Source of the DNA: Deinococcus radiotolerans
GTDB lineage: Bacteria; Deinococcota; Deinococci; Deinococcales; Deinococcaceae
DNA: 64,000 bases
NCBI RefSeq assembly: GCF_014647435.1
Contig: NZ_BMPE01000001.1
Location: 868,001-932,000, forward strand
Reading direction: 5' to 3'
Shown here: one piece after another, positions 25,227-38,908 of the stretch
How the letters are laid out: each line of letters opens with the position of its first letter
Position numbering within the stretch: position 1 is the stretch's first letter
The notes under the pieces: generated by a model
What the model was told of the DNA's origin: nothing
Database searches by the model: none
Seen by the model: only the letters and a program-made list of their open reading frames with translations
Made by a program: the position numbers and the translations under genes

Positions 25227-25520
25227 ATGGTCGAGCTTCGCGCACAGACTGAGCCTCAGATGAGCTGCTGCCCTCTGGACGCCTGCCTGCGTCTCACTCA
25301 CCTTGAGGTGCCGCTCCTGGTGCCTGCCGCCGCGCCGCTGCTGTTCGCCGTGGCGCGGCGGCACGCCCTGTCCGACCCGGAAGAGTTCGCGTATCAGGTC
25401 CTGAGCCGCGTGGTGCAGGAACGTGACTGCTGGCTCCGCTCGGATCTGACGGCGCGGGCGTGGCTGTGCGGTCTGGCGGCTCAGGTGGCCCAGGCTCAGA
25501 CCCGGCGCATCCCTGCATGA
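25227..25520 (+). CDS. Small protein resembling sigma-factor region 2
   Basis: A 97-residue frame. Its second half (LSDPEEFAYQVLSRVVQERD, then LTARAWLCGLAAQVAQAQTRR) is similar in order to region 2 of ECF sigma factors, which read like DPEEAEDVLQEVF followed by ARAWLLGIARN. No region 4 follows. It could be a truncated sigma factor, a small regulatory relative, or chance. An internal ATG at 25260 is an alternative start. No clear promoter or ribosome binding site is visible. Confidence 0.4.
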   Translation: MVELRAQTEPQMSCCPLDACLRLTHLEVPLLVPAAAPLLFAVARRHALSDPEEFAYQVLSRVVQERDCWLRSDLTARAWLCGLAAQVAQAQTRRIPA

Positions 25521-25628
25521 GCGGGTAAGGCGGGCAGACGAGGCAGCGCGGGCACTGGAGAACACTCAGCTGGTGGATTCCGTCCCGACGCATCTGTTCG
25601 CTCACCGCAGCGTCGTCTGGGCCCACTC

Positions 25629-25664
25629 AAGCGGCGGCTCCCACCGTGATGGAAGCCGCCGCTT
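25629..25664. terminator. Hairpin before the DUF3618-like gene
   Basis: An 11-bp stem (25629-25639 with 25654-25664) extended by three more pairs after one mismatch, then TT and AA. It sits between the small sigma-like frame and the convergent gene ending at 25678. Confidence 0.7.
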
Positions 25665-25677
25665 TAAGTGACCGACG

Positions 25678-26322
25678 TCAGCGCCGGTTGGGGTTGCCCA
25701 GGTCGTCAGGTGCGATCGGGCTGCCCTGCGCTGCGGCCTTCACGGTACTGACCGGGGTGGTCGTGGTCGGGGCGGGCGCTGCGCTGCCCTCCGCGGGGGC
25801 CTGCTGGGTGTAGCTCTGAGCGCTGGCCGCGGGCGCCGAGCGGGTGAAAGCACCCACGCCGCTGCTGTAGCTGGGGCTGACCTGCCCGCCAGGACCCGCC
25901 TGAACCGTGCCTGCCTGAACCGTGCGGTCCCGGGGCTGCCCGGCCTTGTCCAGCAGGCCGTCTGCGAGGGTTTCCAGGCGGGGCGTGACGACCTTGTCCA
26001 TCAGGGTCTTCACGGCCAGCGTGCCTATGGTGGCGACCAGTGCGCCGCCCACGCCGCCGCCCCCCTTCTGGCTCTTCTGGGCCTTGATCAGGGCCTTCTG
26101 GTGCTTGGCGGGGCTCTGCGCGTCCACGTAGATCTTGCGGCTGCGGCGGAACTGGCGGCCCACGACGAGGCCCACCAGGGCGCCCACGGCGGACGCTCCA
26201 CCGAGCATCTTCAGGGGGTCTTTCTGCAGCTGCACCTGCAGGCTGGCCTGCTGGGTCAGGGCGTCCACGCTATCTTTCAGGCGCTGGCGGGCTTCCTCGC
26301 GTTCCGTGAGGTATTCGGCCAT
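25678..26322 (-). CDS. DUF3618-like membrane-associated protein
   Basis: A 214-residue protein. The N-terminus is helical and charged ([20 protein letters not shown]), then a Gly-rich hydrophobic segment ([20 protein letters not shown], near 39-58) likely inserts in the membrane, followed by a second weak hydrophobic stretch. A long Ala/Pro/Thr-rich disordered tail fills the last 80 residues. This resembles DUF3618/YqjD-like envelope proteins. It starts 1 bp after the Holin-X gene stop, so the two are made together. Confidence 0.75.
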   Translation of the reverse strand: MAEYLTEREEARQRLKDSVDALTQQASLQVQLQKDPLKMLGGASAVGALVGLVVGRQFRRSRKIYVDAQSPAKHQKALIKAQKSQKGGGGVGGALVATIGTLAVKTLMDKVVTPRLETLADGLLDKAGQPRDRTVQAGTVQAGPGGQVSPSYSSGVGAFTRSAPAASAQSYTQQAPAEGSAAPAPTTTTPVSTVKAAAQGSPIAPDDLGNPNRR

Positions 26323-26323
26323 G

Positions 26324-27079
26324 TCACTTCCCGCCCTTCTGCATGTCGTCCTTGTAGGTGGGGGTGGTACTGACCGAGATGCCCGGGGCGTCTTTCAGGA
26401 CCTTGGGTTCCTGCAGGTTGGGGTCGTGGTCGTGGTGCCCGCTGATCTTCTTGTTCAGGCCGCTGCCGTAGTTGGCGGGTTCGCCGCCGGGTTTGCTCTC
26501 GTACACGGGTACGGTCTGGGGCCCTTCTTCGGTGCGGACCACGGCGACGCCGTCCGCTTCGGCCAGGACGCGCGTCTCACCGGCAGCGTGTTCCTGCGCG
26601 TCGCGGCGCAGTTCCACCTTGGGGCCGCTGTCGTTGTGAGAATCCCGCGCGGCGTTGCTGCCTGCGGGCGTGGGGGCGGCGCTGCCGCTGGTGGGGCTGA
26701 CGGGCTGGGTGGGGGTGGAGTCATCCATGCTGTCCCTCCGGTGGCGGGGTTCGTCCATGTGGACTTCCGCGCCGAGTTTCTTGAGGCCCATGACGATCAG
26801 GGCGCCGGTCACGACGAAGCTCAGAATGGCGATGATCAGGGCGGCGGCCCAGGCGCCCAGGCCCAGGCGCATCAGGCCGTAGAACACGGCCAGAATGATG
26901 AAGATCAGACCCAGGATGAGGGGACCGGTGGCGGCGAGCAGCAGCACCGCGCCGATGCCTTTGGCCTTGGCGATCTGTCCGGCCTTGCGGGCGACGGCCG
27001 TGATCTCCGATTTGACGAGGGTCACGCCCGCGTCGAATACGTCGACCAGGGCGCCTCCCATGCTCTTGCGTTCTTCCAT
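26324..27079 (-). CDS. Holin-X (phage holin 3_6 superfamily) envelope protein
   Basis: A 251-residue protein. Residues 1-105 match the Holin-X pattern: an amphipathic helix ([20 protein letters not shown]) followed by two membrane helices separated by a short turn. Chromosomal members of this family are not phage lysis genes; they occur with DUF3618-like partners in the cell envelope. The remaining 145 residues are polar, with acidic and His-rich patches, and probably disordered. GGAGGAAGC precedes the ATG at 27079. Confidence 0.82.
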   Translation of the reverse strand: MEERKSMGGALVDVFDAGVTLVKSEITAVARKAGQIAKAKGIGAVLLLAATGPLILGLIFIILAVFYGLMRLGLGAWAAALIIAILSFVVTGALIVMGLKKLGAEVHMDEPRHRRDSMDDSTPTQPVSPTSGSAAPTPAGSNAARDSHNDSGPKVELRRDAQEHAAGETRVLAEADGVAVVRTEEGPQTVPVYESKPGGEPANYGSGLNKKISGHHDHDPNLQEPKVLKDAPGISVSTTPTYKDDMQKGGK

Positions 27080-27149
27080 GCTTCCTCCGGGTGAAGCCCT
27101 CACGTTTCATGAACGGGGGGGGTGAAGTGCCCCCAGCATAATGAACCTC

Positions 27150-27848
27150 GTGCCCCATGCCGCGCAGGCGAAAGAAAACCTGAATCCGGACGCACATCCC
27201 ACGCCGGCCCTGAGTGCCGCGCAGCGCAGCAACCTGTCGCCCGTGACGGCGTGGGGGTACGCGTGGTGGCGGGCGCGTTCCCTGCGCCTGCTGGGCGCCC
27301 CGGGCTTCACCCTGGAGCGCGAGGCGACCCTGTTCCGCACGCTGTGCCGCCCCCAGCCGGGGCAGCGCTGGCTGGACGTGGGCACCAGCGCAGGTTTCTA
27401 CGCGGGTGTCCTGGCCCGGGCGGGCGCGCAGGTGACGGCCGCCGACCTGAGTCCGGCGATGCTGGCGGTTGCGGCGCGGCGGGAGCCCAGTGCGGCGATC
27501 ACGTGGGTGAACCTGAACGTGGAGGCCAGCGGCCTGCCGGACGCCAGTTTTGACGGCGTCACGGTGGGCGCCACCCTGAACGAGACGCACGACCCGGCGC
27601 GGCTGCTCTCCGAGCTGGAGCGTCTGCTGCGGCCCGGCGGGCAGCTGTGGCTGATGTACCTGCGCCGCACCGCCGGACCCGTCCAGGCGCTGCTGGCCCG
27701 CCCGGCGCTGGGCGGCCTGACCTTCCCCGATCCGGCGTGGGTGGCGCGGCAGCTGCCCGGTTGCGTGCGCGTGGACGGCCTGGGGGTGGGCGCGGCGCAG
27801 TTTGACCGGTTCGAGCGGCGCGTGGCAGAGGGAAACGTCACTCTGTAA
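27150..27848 (+). CDS. Class I SAM-dependent methyltransferase
   Basis: A methyltransferase of about 232 residues. SAM motif I is [16 protein letters not shown], with the acidic residue of motif II in [11 protein letters not shown] and motif III in [12 protein letters not shown]. Its place immediately before crtB suggests a link to carotenoid or quinone biology, which is inference. I use the GTG at 27150 because a CATAAT box (27137-27142) overlaps the ATG at 27141 and lies 7 nt before the GTG; the ATG would add three residues. Confidence 0.82.
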   Translation: MPHAAQAKENLNPDAHPTPALSAAQRSNLSPVTAWGYAWWRARSLRLLGAPGFTLEREATLFRTLCRPQPGQRWLDVGTSAGFYAGVLARAGAQVTAADLSPAMLAVAARREPSAAITWVNLNVEASGLPDASFDGVTVGATLNETHDPARLLSELERLLRPGGQLWLMYLRRTAGPVQALLARPALGGLTFPDPAWVARQLPGCVRVDGLGVGAAQFDRFERRVAEGNVTL

Positions 27849-27905
27849 CAATCCGTGACGTTTCCCTCCCGGCGCCCGTTTACACTCCCTGCAAAGGAAC
27901 CCAAC

Positions 27906-28808
27906 GTGACTGACCTGACCTTCACCTCCGCATCCCCCCCCGGACTCGACCGGGCCGTGGCGCACTGTCAGGACGTGACGCGGGAGCACAGCAAGACCTT
28001 CTACCTGGGGTCGCGCTTCTTCCCCACCGCGCAGCGCCGCGCCGTGTGGGCCGTGTACGCCGCCTGCCGCGACGGCGACGACACCGTGGACGAACTGGAC
28101 GGCCACGCCGCGCAGCTGGGTCTGGACCTGTGGTGGACGCGCGTGCAGGGCGCGTTCGCGGGCCGCCCCGGTGACCACCCGATCGACCTGGCACTCGCCT
28201 GGGCGGCCCGGGAGTACCCCATCCCGCTCTCCGCGTTTGCCGAACTGCACGAGGGACTGCGCATGGACCTGCGCGGACACGAGTACCACAGCATGGCCGA
28301 CCTGATCCTGTACTGCCGCCGCGTGGCGGGCGTGGTGGGATTCATGATTGCGCCCGTCAGCGGCTACAGCGGCGGCGAGCGCACCCTGCACGCCGCGCTG
28401 ATGCTGGGACAGGCGATGCAGCTCACGAACATCCTGCGGGACGTCGGCGAGGATCTCACGCGCGGCCGGGTGTACCTGCCCTCGGAGCTGCTGGCCGAAT
28501 TCCACGTGAGCCGCGCCGATATCGAGCGCGGCGTGGTGACGCCCGAGTACCGCGCGCTGATGCGCCACCTGAGCGCCCTGGCCCGCGAGTGGTACGCCGA
28601 GGGCCGCCAGGGGATCCCCTGCCTGCACGGCAGCGCCCGGCTGGCCGTGGCGACCGCCGCCCGCGCGTACGAGGGGATCCTGGACGACCTTGCCCGGAAC
28701 GACTTCGACAATTTTGGCCGCCGCGCGCACGTGAGCGGCCCCCGTAAACTGCTGATGCTGCCGCAGGCCTGGTGGGAACTGCGCACTGCGCCCGCGCCCC
28801 TCTCCTGA
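27906..28808 (+). CDS. crtB: Phytoene synthase
   Basis: A 300-residue prenyl-synthase-fold enzyme that condenses two geranylgeranyl diphosphates to phytoene, the first committed step of carotenoid synthesis. Both Asp-rich metal motifs are present: DGDDTVDE (about 56-63) and [18 protein letters not shown] (about 177-194). The GTG at 27906 follows an AAAGGA ribosome binding site; an ATG at 27855 would add 17 residues that overlap the promoter (TACACT near 27891). crtI follows 57 bp later. This pair makes the backbone of the Deinococcus red pigment. Confidence 0.94.
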   Translation: MTDLTFTSASPPGLDRAVAHCQDVTREHSKTFYLGSRFFPTAQRRAVWAVYAACRDGDDTVDELDGHAAQLGLDLWWTRVQGAFAGRPGDHPIDLALAWAAREYPIPLSAFAELHEGLRMDLRGHEYHSMADLILYCRRVAGVVGFMIAPVSGYSGGERTLHAALMLGQAMQLTNILRDVGEDLTRGRVYLPSELLAEFHVSRADIERGVVTPEYRALMRHLSALAREWYAEGRQGIPCLHGSARLAVATAARAYEGILDDLARNDFDNFGRRAHVSGPRKLLMLPQAWWELRTAPAPLS

Positions 28809-28865
28809 ACCCATGCCCCCATACCGCGCCGCCCGCAGCACTGGGGCGGCGGGAGGTTGCCACGA

Positions 28866-30572
<1,707 letters not shown>

Positions 30573-30588
30573 GCCGGCCCACCCGCAC

Positions 30589-30619
30589 CGCGCCGCCGCT
30601 GGGCTCCCCGGGCGGCGCG
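30589..30619 (+). terminator. Hairpin after crtI
   Basis: A 9-bp stem CGCGCCGCC/GGCGGCGCG (30589-30597 with 30611-30619), 13-nt loop, no T-run. It also abuts the promoter of rnhB. Confidence 0.5.
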
Positions 30620-30639
30620 TGCGTTATGGTGGGCGCGCG

Positions 30640-31278
30640 ATGACCCGACCCTCCGTCACCCCCGACTGGTCCTATGAACGCGAGCACTGGCGGCGCGGGT
30701 ACTTCCGCGTGGCGGGCGTGGACGAAGCCGGGCGCGGCGCGTGGGCGGGTCCGGTGACGGTTGCGGCCGTGATCCTGCCAGGCACGGCGGCGGAGCACGC
30801 GTTCCGGGACAGCAAGCAGTTGAGCGCCGCGCAGCGTGAGGCGTTCGCGGCGCAGGTGCGCGAGGTCGCGGTGAGCTGGGCGGTGGAGCACGCCTGGCCG
30901 GACGAGATTGACCGCCTGAACATCCTGGGCGCGACGCACGCAGCGGCTCAGCGAGCCTTGGCGCGACTGGACCCGGCCCCGCAGGCGCTGGTCACGGACT
31001 ACCTGAAGCTGCGCACGGACCTGCCCCTGACGGCCCCACCCCGGGCGGATGCGCTGAGTTACTCGGTGGCCGCCGCGAGCCTGCTGGCGAAAACGGAACG
31101 CGACCGGCTGATGCTGGACCTCGACGCGCAGCATCCCGGCTACGGTTTCGCGGGGCACAAGGGGTACGGCGCGCCCGCCCACCGCGCGGCGCTGCGCGAC
31201 CTGGGCGTCAGTGAGGTGCACCGCCGGTCTTTCGCGCCGATCCGGGCGCTGTTGAACGAGCCCGAGCGGCTGCTGTAA
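30640..31278 (+). CDS. rnhB: Ribonuclease HII
   Basis: A 212-residue nuclease that cuts RNA-DNA hybrids, including single ribonucleotides in DNA. The first catalytic pair is Asp28-Glu29 in VAGVDEAGRGAWAGPV. The later segment ADALSYSVAAASLLAKTERDRLM carries another family motif, and PGYGFAGHKGYG is conserved. A TATGGT box lies 9 nt before the ATG. Confidence 0.93.
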   Translation: MTRPSVTPDWSYEREHWRRGYFRVAGVDEAGRGAWAGPVTVAAVILPGTAAEHAFRDSKQLSAAQREAFAAQVREVAVSWAVEHAWPDEIDRLNILGATHAAAQRALARLDPAPQALVTDYLKLRTDLPLTAPPRADALSYSVAAASLLAKTERDRLMLDLDAQHPGYGFAGHKGYGAPAHRAALRDLGVSEVHRRSFAPIRALLNEPERLL

Positions 31279-31299
31279 AGCGCAGGGTACGCTCGGCGC

Positions 31300-31851
31300 A
31301 TGACGATCCAGCAGCCTGAGGTCATCGCCGTCGCGCGGGACGGCACGCACCGCTTCAGCAAGACGCCGCAGCCGGGAATCACGCTGCTGACGGGGCTGGG
31401 TGTGCAGGGCGACGCGCACGCGGGCGTGACGGTGCAACACCGCTCGCGCGTGTGTGCGGACCCCACGCAGCCGAACCTGCGGCAGGTGCACCTGATTCAC
31501 GCCGAACTGTTCGATCAGGTTGCGGCGGACGGCTTCCGGGTGCAACCGGCCGACCTCGGGGAGAACATCACCACGCGCGGACTGGACCTGCTGGCCCTGC
31601 CGCGCGGCACGCGGCTGACCTTCCCGTCCGGCGCGGCGGTCGAGGTGACCGGCCTGCGCAACCCCTGCGCGCAGATCGACGCGTTCCAGTCGGGCCTCAT
31701 GCGCCGCCTGATCGGCACGGACGACGCGGGCGCCCCGGTGTTCCTAGCCGGGGTGATGGGCGTCGTGCTGGAGGGAGGCGAGGTGACGCCCGGTGACGCG
31801 ATCCTCGTGACGCTGCCGCCGGAACCGCACGAGGCCTTACGGCGAGTGTAG
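31300..31851 (+). CDS. MOSC-domain protein
   Basis: A 183-residue MOSC-domain protein. The family Cys lies in TGLRNPCAQIDAF, and GLGVQGDAHAG and LGENITTRG are other family motifs. MOSC domains carry sulfur or act in molybdenum-cofactor chemistry; stand-alone members (YiiM/YuaD-like) detoxify hydroxylated bases or oximes. A TACGCT box lies 6 nt before the ATG. Confidence 0.88.
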   Translation: MTIQQPEVIAVARDGTHRFSKTPQPGITLLTGLGVQGDAHAGVTVQHRSRVCADPTQPNLRQVHLIHAELFDQVAADGFRVQPADLGENITTRGLDLLALPRGTRLTFPSGAAVEVTGLRNPCAQIDAFQSGLMRRLIGTDDAGAPVFLAGVMGVVLEGGEVTPGDAILVTLPPEPHEALRRV

Positions 31852-31924
31852 TCACGCCGGAATCGCCCGTCTGAGGGTAATTCCCGGACGCGGCGCGGCT
31901 TCCTGCTGTGGATTGAGGTGAGGG

Positions 31925-34302
<2,378 letters not shown>

Positions 34303-34326
34303 TCAGTGGGGTGCGTCGGTGGGGCG

Positions 34327-34372
34327 CGCAAAAGAAAGCGCCCCTGCTCGGATGGACTCGAGAAGGGGCGCT
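34327..34372 (-). terminator. Riboswitch-controlled terminator ahead of metY
   Basis: On the minus strand, stem AGCGCCCC (34365-34372) with GGGGCGCT (34337-34344) around a 20-nt loop, followed by TTTCTTTT (to about 34329). Its 5' arm and loop (CCTTCTC) can instead pair with GGGAAGG in the P1 region of the riboswitch, giving an antiterminator. Confidence 0.88.
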
Positions 34373-34385
34373 GACATATCACCGC

Positions 34386-34522
<137 letters not shown>

Positions 34523-34543
34523 TCCACGCGGGAGCTGCCTCGA

Positions 34544-34573
34544 AGGGTAGCGCGCACTGGCAAGCAGGGTCAA
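34544..34573 (-). promoter_or_regulatory. Promoter of the metY riboswitch transcript
   Basis: -35 TTGACC (34568-34573) and -10 TACCCT (34544-34549) with an 18-nt spacer on the minus strand. This puts the transcript start about 15 nt before the first P1 base of the riboswitch. Confidence 0.65.
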
Positions 34574-34746
34574 GGCAGCTGTCCAGACCCGGGCACGGGC
34601 TTATCTGCACACCCAATCAGGGGATAAGGGCTAAGATGTGGAAGTCATCCCAGATTGATGTGTCACTCCCAGAACGGGACGGGCATGACTCTGTTTCCCT
34701 TGATCCTGCGCAGATCGCCCTTTCACCTCGCACCCTCAGGAGTTTC

Positions 34747-36807
34747 ATGAACACGAAGCTTGTTGCCACTGCGCTGCTGGGCGCGGCTCTCCTCGCCGGC
34801 TGCACCAAACCCAACATCACCCCCACGCCCACCCCGGGCACGCAGACCGAATTCGGCCGCCTGCAGACCCTGAAGCCCGGCACGCAGGACACCATCAACA
34901 CCAAGCTCAAGGTGAACATTGTGTTCGTCGGGTACCGCCAGACCCTTCCCGGTCAGGTGGCCACCGCACGCCAGGTCAGCACGGACGACTTCAACCAGAT
35001 CCTGCCGGCCACATACGACGCCGTGAACCGCATTCCCAGCGCGTACGGCCGCACCGAGAAGACCGGCACCTCCTTCGACTTCGATTACAACTACGTGTTC
35101 GCCAACCAGAGCTTCGAGGATGACTTCTTCAAGTTCGTACAGACCGAGGGCGTCAGCCAGAAGGCGCCCCTGACCAGCCGCGAGAAGTTCTTCAACTGTC
35201 AGGGTGCCCCGACCTGCACCGTCCCAGCCGGCAACATCACGCGCGCCATAGACGCTAACAACAACATCGTCGTTGACGCGCTACGAACCGAGAACTGGCT
35301 GGCGGACAACGTGTCGCGTGTCGGCGTGAAACCCGGCGAGTACACGATTTACTTCGTGAACTGGTATGACCGGCCAGACTTCAAATTCCACAGTTATGCC
35401 CGACTTGATGCCAAGGACACTGATACTGGCGCGCCGTTCGGTACCTACTCCTCGCGGCGCCTGATCGCCTGGGGCGGCAGCGCCCGCCAGAATGCCCCCG
35501 CGCAGCGCGTGTGGTTCTATGACCTGTCGGCCAACCCCGACCCCTGGACGGACGCTATCGACGTCACGAATCCTGACGTAGACGGTGACGGTACCCCCGA
35601 CTACCGCATGCCCCCCATCTGGGAATACGGCACTCGCAAGGCGAACATTGGCTACGGTCGCAAAGTCAGCCCAGACCTCGCGTTGGTCGCCCGCTACACC
35701 GCAATCAACCTGCTGTTCACGCCCAGCCCGATCTACCGCGCGGCCCTCACGCCGCCCGACATGCCCGAGAAGATCAACCTAGATGTTCATGTGGAGCAGG
35801 GGGACGGAGCCGCCGATCCAACCAAACTGCTGAAGCCCGCGCTCCTCCAGGACCGTGTGAAGGTTCTGCAACCCTTCACCGCCTTCACCCAAACCGTCAA
35901 GCAGACGGCCCTGGACGGCAACTTGGCCGACGTCTACAAATGCTTCTTCCCTGTCGAGGCCGAGGACATCTGCTCGCCGGACTACGCGGACTTCAGTGGT
36001 GAGCAGCTCTTCCAGTTCGGCGTCAAGGAACTGCGTGCAGAGTACAAGACCACCCCTGCCGGAACATACCAGCTGCCCATCTACGCGTTCAATGACAACG
36101 CCAACAGCCAAGGTGGCCTGCTCGGCGTCGCCTATGATGACGGCGAGACCGGCACCCAGAGTTTTGTGTACTCCTTCCTAACTCCTGACCTGATCGGTGA
36201 CGCTGACGTCCCGGGCTACGGTTTCACAGACACCACCGTGCACGAAACCGGACACCACCTCAGCCTGAGTCATCCGCACGACGGATACGACAGCGAACAG
36301 AATATCTCCTACGGTCCTAGCGGCGACTTCCACTTCGTGAACACTGGAGATGAGAGCGCCACGATCATGGCCTACAACGACCTCTCCCGCGAGTTTGGAC
36401 AGTTTAACCTGGACAGCCAGTACCGGTACCTGACAGCCGCGTACCTGAACAACACCAACGCCGTTCTAGAACTCGTGCGCCACGCGCAGAAGGCGGGCAG
36501 CGTCAGCAGCGCCGCGCAGAGCGCCGACAGCAAGTTCGGGCAGGCCAAGGCCAAGTACGACGCTCTGGACTACCTGGGTGCCGCGCAGCTGGCCCATGAC
36601 GGCTACCGCAGCGTGCTGAACGCCGCAAAGGCCGCGGGCGTGCCTGTCACCGCGTACAAGTGGTACGAGAATCTCAATGGCCTGGACGGCCTGAGCGTCA
36701 CGCCCGGCGCGAAGATGCGCTTCAGCCCCACCTTCAAGGCCCAGACGGGCGTCGTGGTATTCCCCGAGGAAACTGCTTACCAGCGCAAACTGCGCCTGTC
36801 GAAGTAA
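34747..36807 (+). CDS. Secreted metzincin-like metalloprotease lipoprotein
   Basis: A 686-residue lipoprotein (lipobox LAGC, Cys near 19; Pro/Thr-rich linker PTPTPGTQTE after it). It carries HETGHHLSLSH (499-509), which fits the metzincin zinc motif HExxHxxxxxH with Ser in place of the usual Gly. SATIMAYN (Met541) sits 38 residues after the motif, where a Met-turn is expected. It is therefore probably an anchored extracytoplasmic metalloprotease. The long N-terminal half and the helical C-terminus match nothing I know. AGGAG precedes the ATG. Codon use has a few more A/T third positions than its neighbours. Confidence 0.76.
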   Translation: MNTKLVATALLGAALLAGCTKPNITPTPTPGTQTEFGRLQTLKPGTQDTINTKLKVNIVFVGYRQTLPGQVATARQVSTDDFNQILPATYDAVNRIPSAYGRTEKTGTSFDFDYNYVFANQSFEDDFFKFVQTEGVSQKAPLTSREKFFNCQGAPTCTVPAGNITRAIDANNNIVVDALRTENWLADNVSRVGVKPGEYTIYFVNWYDRPDFKFHSYARLDAKDTDTGAPFGTYSSRRLIAWGGSARQNAPAQRVWFYDLSANPDPWTDAIDVTNPDVDGDGTPDYRMPPIWEYGTRKANIGYGRKVSPDLALVARYTAINLLFTPSPIYRAALTPPDMPEKINLDVHVEQGDGAADPTKLLKPALLQDRVKVLQPFTAFTQTVKQTALDGNLADVYKCFFPVEAEDICSPDYADFSGEQLFQFGVKELRAEYKTTPAGTYQLPIYAFNDNANSQGGLLGVAYDDGETGTQSFVYSFLTPDLIGDADVPGYGFTDTTVHETGHHLSLSHPHDGYDSEQNISYGPSGDFHFVNTGDESATIMAYNDLSREFGQFNLDSQYRYLTAAYLNNTNAVLELVRHAQKAGSVSSAAQSADSKFGQAKAKYDALDYLGAAQLAHDGYRSVLNAAKAAGVPVTAYKWYENLNGLDGLSVTPGAKMRFSPTFKAQTGVVVFPEETAYQRKLRLSK

Positions 36808-36819
36808 AGTTTCGCGTAC

Positions 36820-36848
36820 CAGAACCCGGTCCATGCGGCCGGGATCTG
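36820..36848. terminator. Hairpin between convergent genes
   Basis: CAGA-A-CCCGG with CCGGG-A-TCTG (36820-36829 with 36839-36848), one internal A-A mismatch, 9-nt loop. It lies between the metzincin-like gene and the convergent exonuclease gene. Confidence 0.5.
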
Positions 36849-36863
36849 CACTGTTGCGGCTGT

Positions 36864-37409
36864 TCAGGTCTGCTTCTGCCGGAGCAGTTCCATCAGGCGC
36901 AGGTAGGCCTGCGCGGTGACCTGCACGTCCCCGAAGGAGCGGTGCCGGCCGCCGGGCGCGAAATTCAGGCCCAGCCGCTCGGCCAGCACGGTCAGGTTGT
37001 GCGCGCGTTCTTTCGGGAAGGCGCGGCGGGAGAGTTGCACAGTGCAGTACTCCGCCTGCGGGTTCCAGTTCAGGCCGCTGCGGGCAGCGTTGGCGCGCAT
37101 GAATCCGGCGTCGAAGCCGATGTTGTGCGCCACGACCGGCCAGCCGTTCACGAACTCCAGGAATTCGGGCAGGACTTCCTGGATGGTGGGCGCGGCGCGG
37201 ACCATCGCGTTGCTGATGCCGTGGACCTGCTCAGCGCGCCAGGGGATCAGCATCGCGTCGCCGCCCGCGGTGGTGGGGCGCACCAGCGTCTCGTAGCGCT
37301 GCGTTTCGTCCACCTGACCGTCCACGATGCGCACCGCGCCGATCTCGACGATGCCGTCTCGTTCCGGCGAGAGGCCCGTGGTTTCCAGGTCGAACACAAC
37401 AACATTCAC
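36864..37409 (-). CDS. DnaQ-like 3'-5' exonuclease
   Basis: A 181-residue DEDDh exonuclease, like the proofreading subunit of DNA polymerase III. ExoI is VFDLETTGL (Asp7, Glu9), ExoII is [11 protein letters not shown], and ExoIII is [12 protein letters not shown] with the general-base His. It is the single-domain length of DnaQ without the polymerase-binding tail. The GTG at 37409 follows a TACCCT box by 7 nt. Whether it is the main epsilon subunit or a repair exonuclease is not decided by sequence. Confidence 0.88.
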   Translation of the reverse strand: MNVVVFDLETTGLSPERDGIVEIGAVRIVDGQVDETQRYETLVRPTTAGGDAMLIPWRAEQVHGISNAMVRAAPTIQEVLPEFLEFVNGWPVVAHNIGFDAGFMRANAARSGLNWNPQAEYCTVQLSRRAFPKERAHNLTVLAERLGLNFAPGGRHRSFGDVQVTAQAYLRLMELLRQKQT

Positions 37410-37452
37410 GCCCCGCAGGGTAGCGCGTGCGGGGCGTGGGCAGCGTGGGGAC

Positions 37453-38361
37453 CTACCGGACGAGCAGGGGCTCGTACGCGGTTTTCACGGCGCCGTTCGC
37501 GAAGGTCAGGCGCGCAATGGTGTTCACGCTGGTCACGGTGCGGCCCGGGACCTTCTTCACGGCGAGGCTGACGTTCAGGTCGATCACGCGGCCCTGCTGA
37601 CTCAGGCGCGGGGCGAGCGGGCCGGGTGTGCGTCCGGGCAGCCACACTTCCTTGTCCGGCAGGAGCTTCTTGACGTACTGTCCGCCCTGCACGTATTCAA
37701 TCTCGTACTGAAGCTCAGCTTTCACGACCGCGCTCTGCTCGCCCTTGGTGGTGACGCGCAGAGTGCAGCGCGCGGCCTCGCCCATGGTCAGGTAGCTGTT
37801 CGTGCCGCCCGAGCCCACGCAGGTGGTGAAGGCCCAGGTGTTCAGCTTGGTGGGTCCGCTGCTGATCGTCATGGGGGCGGGCGCGGTGCGGGTCAGGTAG
37901 GCCGGGTCAGCCCTGACCGTGAAATCGGTGGTGCTGTCCCAGAGTTCGCAGTTGACGTCCGAAGCGCGTTCGTCCGGAGCTCTGACCAGGGTGCGGGTGC
38001 TCATGGCGGCGTAGCAGGGTTCGACCGGGCCGGTGTACGGCACGTAGCCCAGAGCGAGTTTCTGCATCTGCTGGAAGGCCTGCCGGTCAGAGGCGGCGTT
38101 CAGGCCGTCGTTCCGGACCCACAGTTGCACGCTGACGACGCGGCTGCCCGGTTCGCCGGATTCGCGCGTGACCGTCAGTCCCTGGTATCGGGTGAACGGG
38201 TACTGCCAGTCGCGACCCCGCACGAACGGTTCGCCGCAGCTGTACTGCTGGCAGAAGGCCGACTGCTGAATCTGGGTGGTGGTGACGCTGCTGCCGATGA
38301 TGCCGGCGGCGCTGGCGGGGGCGAGCAGCAGGGAGGGGAGGAACCTCAGGAGTCGCGGCAT
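37453..38361 (-). CDS. Exported Cys-containing protein, unknown function
   Basis: A 302-residue protein with a signal peptide (about 1-19, ending PASA). The mature part has six or more Cys (FCQQYSC, EPCYA, VNCELW, TTCVG, ARCTLR), suggesting several disulfides outside the membrane. Strands such as [20 protein letters not shown] suggest a beta-sandwich. I recognise no family. A TACGCT box lies 6 nt before the ATG. Confidence 0.74.
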   Translation of the reverse strand: MPRLLRFLPSLLLAPASAAGIIGSSVTTTQIQQSAFCQQYSCGEPFVRGRDWQYPFTRYQGLTVTRESGEPGSRVVSVQLWVRNDGLNAASDRQAFQQMQKLALGYVPYTGPVEPCYAAMSTRTLVRAPDERASDVNCELWDSTTDFTVRADPAYLTRTAPAPMTISSGPTKLNTWAFTTCVGSGGTNSYLTMGEAARCTLRVTTKGEQSAVVKAELQYEIEYVQGGQYVKKLLPDKEVWLPGRTPGPLAPRLSQQGRVIDLNVSLAVKKVPGRTVTSVNTIARLTFANGAVKTAYEPLLVR

Positions 38362-38398
38362 GTCCGCAGCGTAGGTCGCGGGGTCAGGCGGCGCTGCC

Positions 38399-38908
38399 TC
38401 AGGTGACCTTGAGTGCGGTAAGGGCGTGTGCTAGGAGCTGTTCGGGGGTGTCGCCGGGCGTGACCGAGAGGATGTGGAGGTCGTGCTCATCGGCCTGCGG
38501 GGGCTCCAGCGTGGCCAGCTGGGAGGGCAGCAGGTCCGCGCCCGCGTAGTGCCCGGCGCGGTGCACGAGGCGTTCACGCAGGAGGGGCTCAGGGACATTC
38601 AGGTACAGGAAGTGCGTGCCGGGTGCGCGGAGCGTGTCGCGGTAGGTGCGCTTCAGGGCGGAGCAGGCCAGCACGACGCGGCTATGCTCATCAAGCTGGG
38701 CGCGCAGGGTCCGCAGCCAGGGCGCGCGCTCCTCGTCGGTCAGGCCGTGTCCGGCGTGCATGCGGGCGCGGGCTGCGGGGGTGTGGTAGTCATCGCCGTC
38801 CAGGAATGGGGCGTGCAGCGCGGCGCCCAGCGCGCGGCCGAGGGTGCTCTTGCCGCTGCCGGACACACCCATGACGACCACGCGCAGGGGAATGGGGTGC
38901 AGGGTCAC
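38399..38908 (-). CDS. gntK: Gluconokinase
   Basis: A 169-residue P-loop kinase that phosphorylates gluconate to 6-phosphogluconate. The P-loop is GVSGSGKST (near 14-22). [21 protein letters not shown] and [10 protein letters not shown] are signatures of the GntK family, as is [10 protein letters not shown]. The GTG start overlaps the uvsE stop by 4 bp (GTGA). It is the last gene of an overlapping operon with a UV-repair gene, which is unexpected for a sugar kinase. Confidence 0.92.
   Translation of the reverse strand: MTLHPIPLRVVVMGVSGSGKSTLGRALGAALHAPFLDGDDYHTPAARARMHAGHGLTDEERAPWLRTLRAQLDEHSRVVLACSALKRTYRDTLRAPGTHFLYLNVPEPLLRERLVHRAGHYAGADLLPSQLATLEPPQADEHDLHILSVTPGDTPEQLLAHALTALKVT

Noticed and set aside
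25521..25677. Frameshifted continuation of the sigma-like frame
   Set aside because: The next frame is open but its third positions are poorly biased and it runs straight into the terminator hairpin.
26324..27079. Holin-like gene as sign of a prophage
   Set aside because: The Holin-X family is commonly chromosomal, it has an envelope partner gene, and no phage structural, lysis or integration gene is near.
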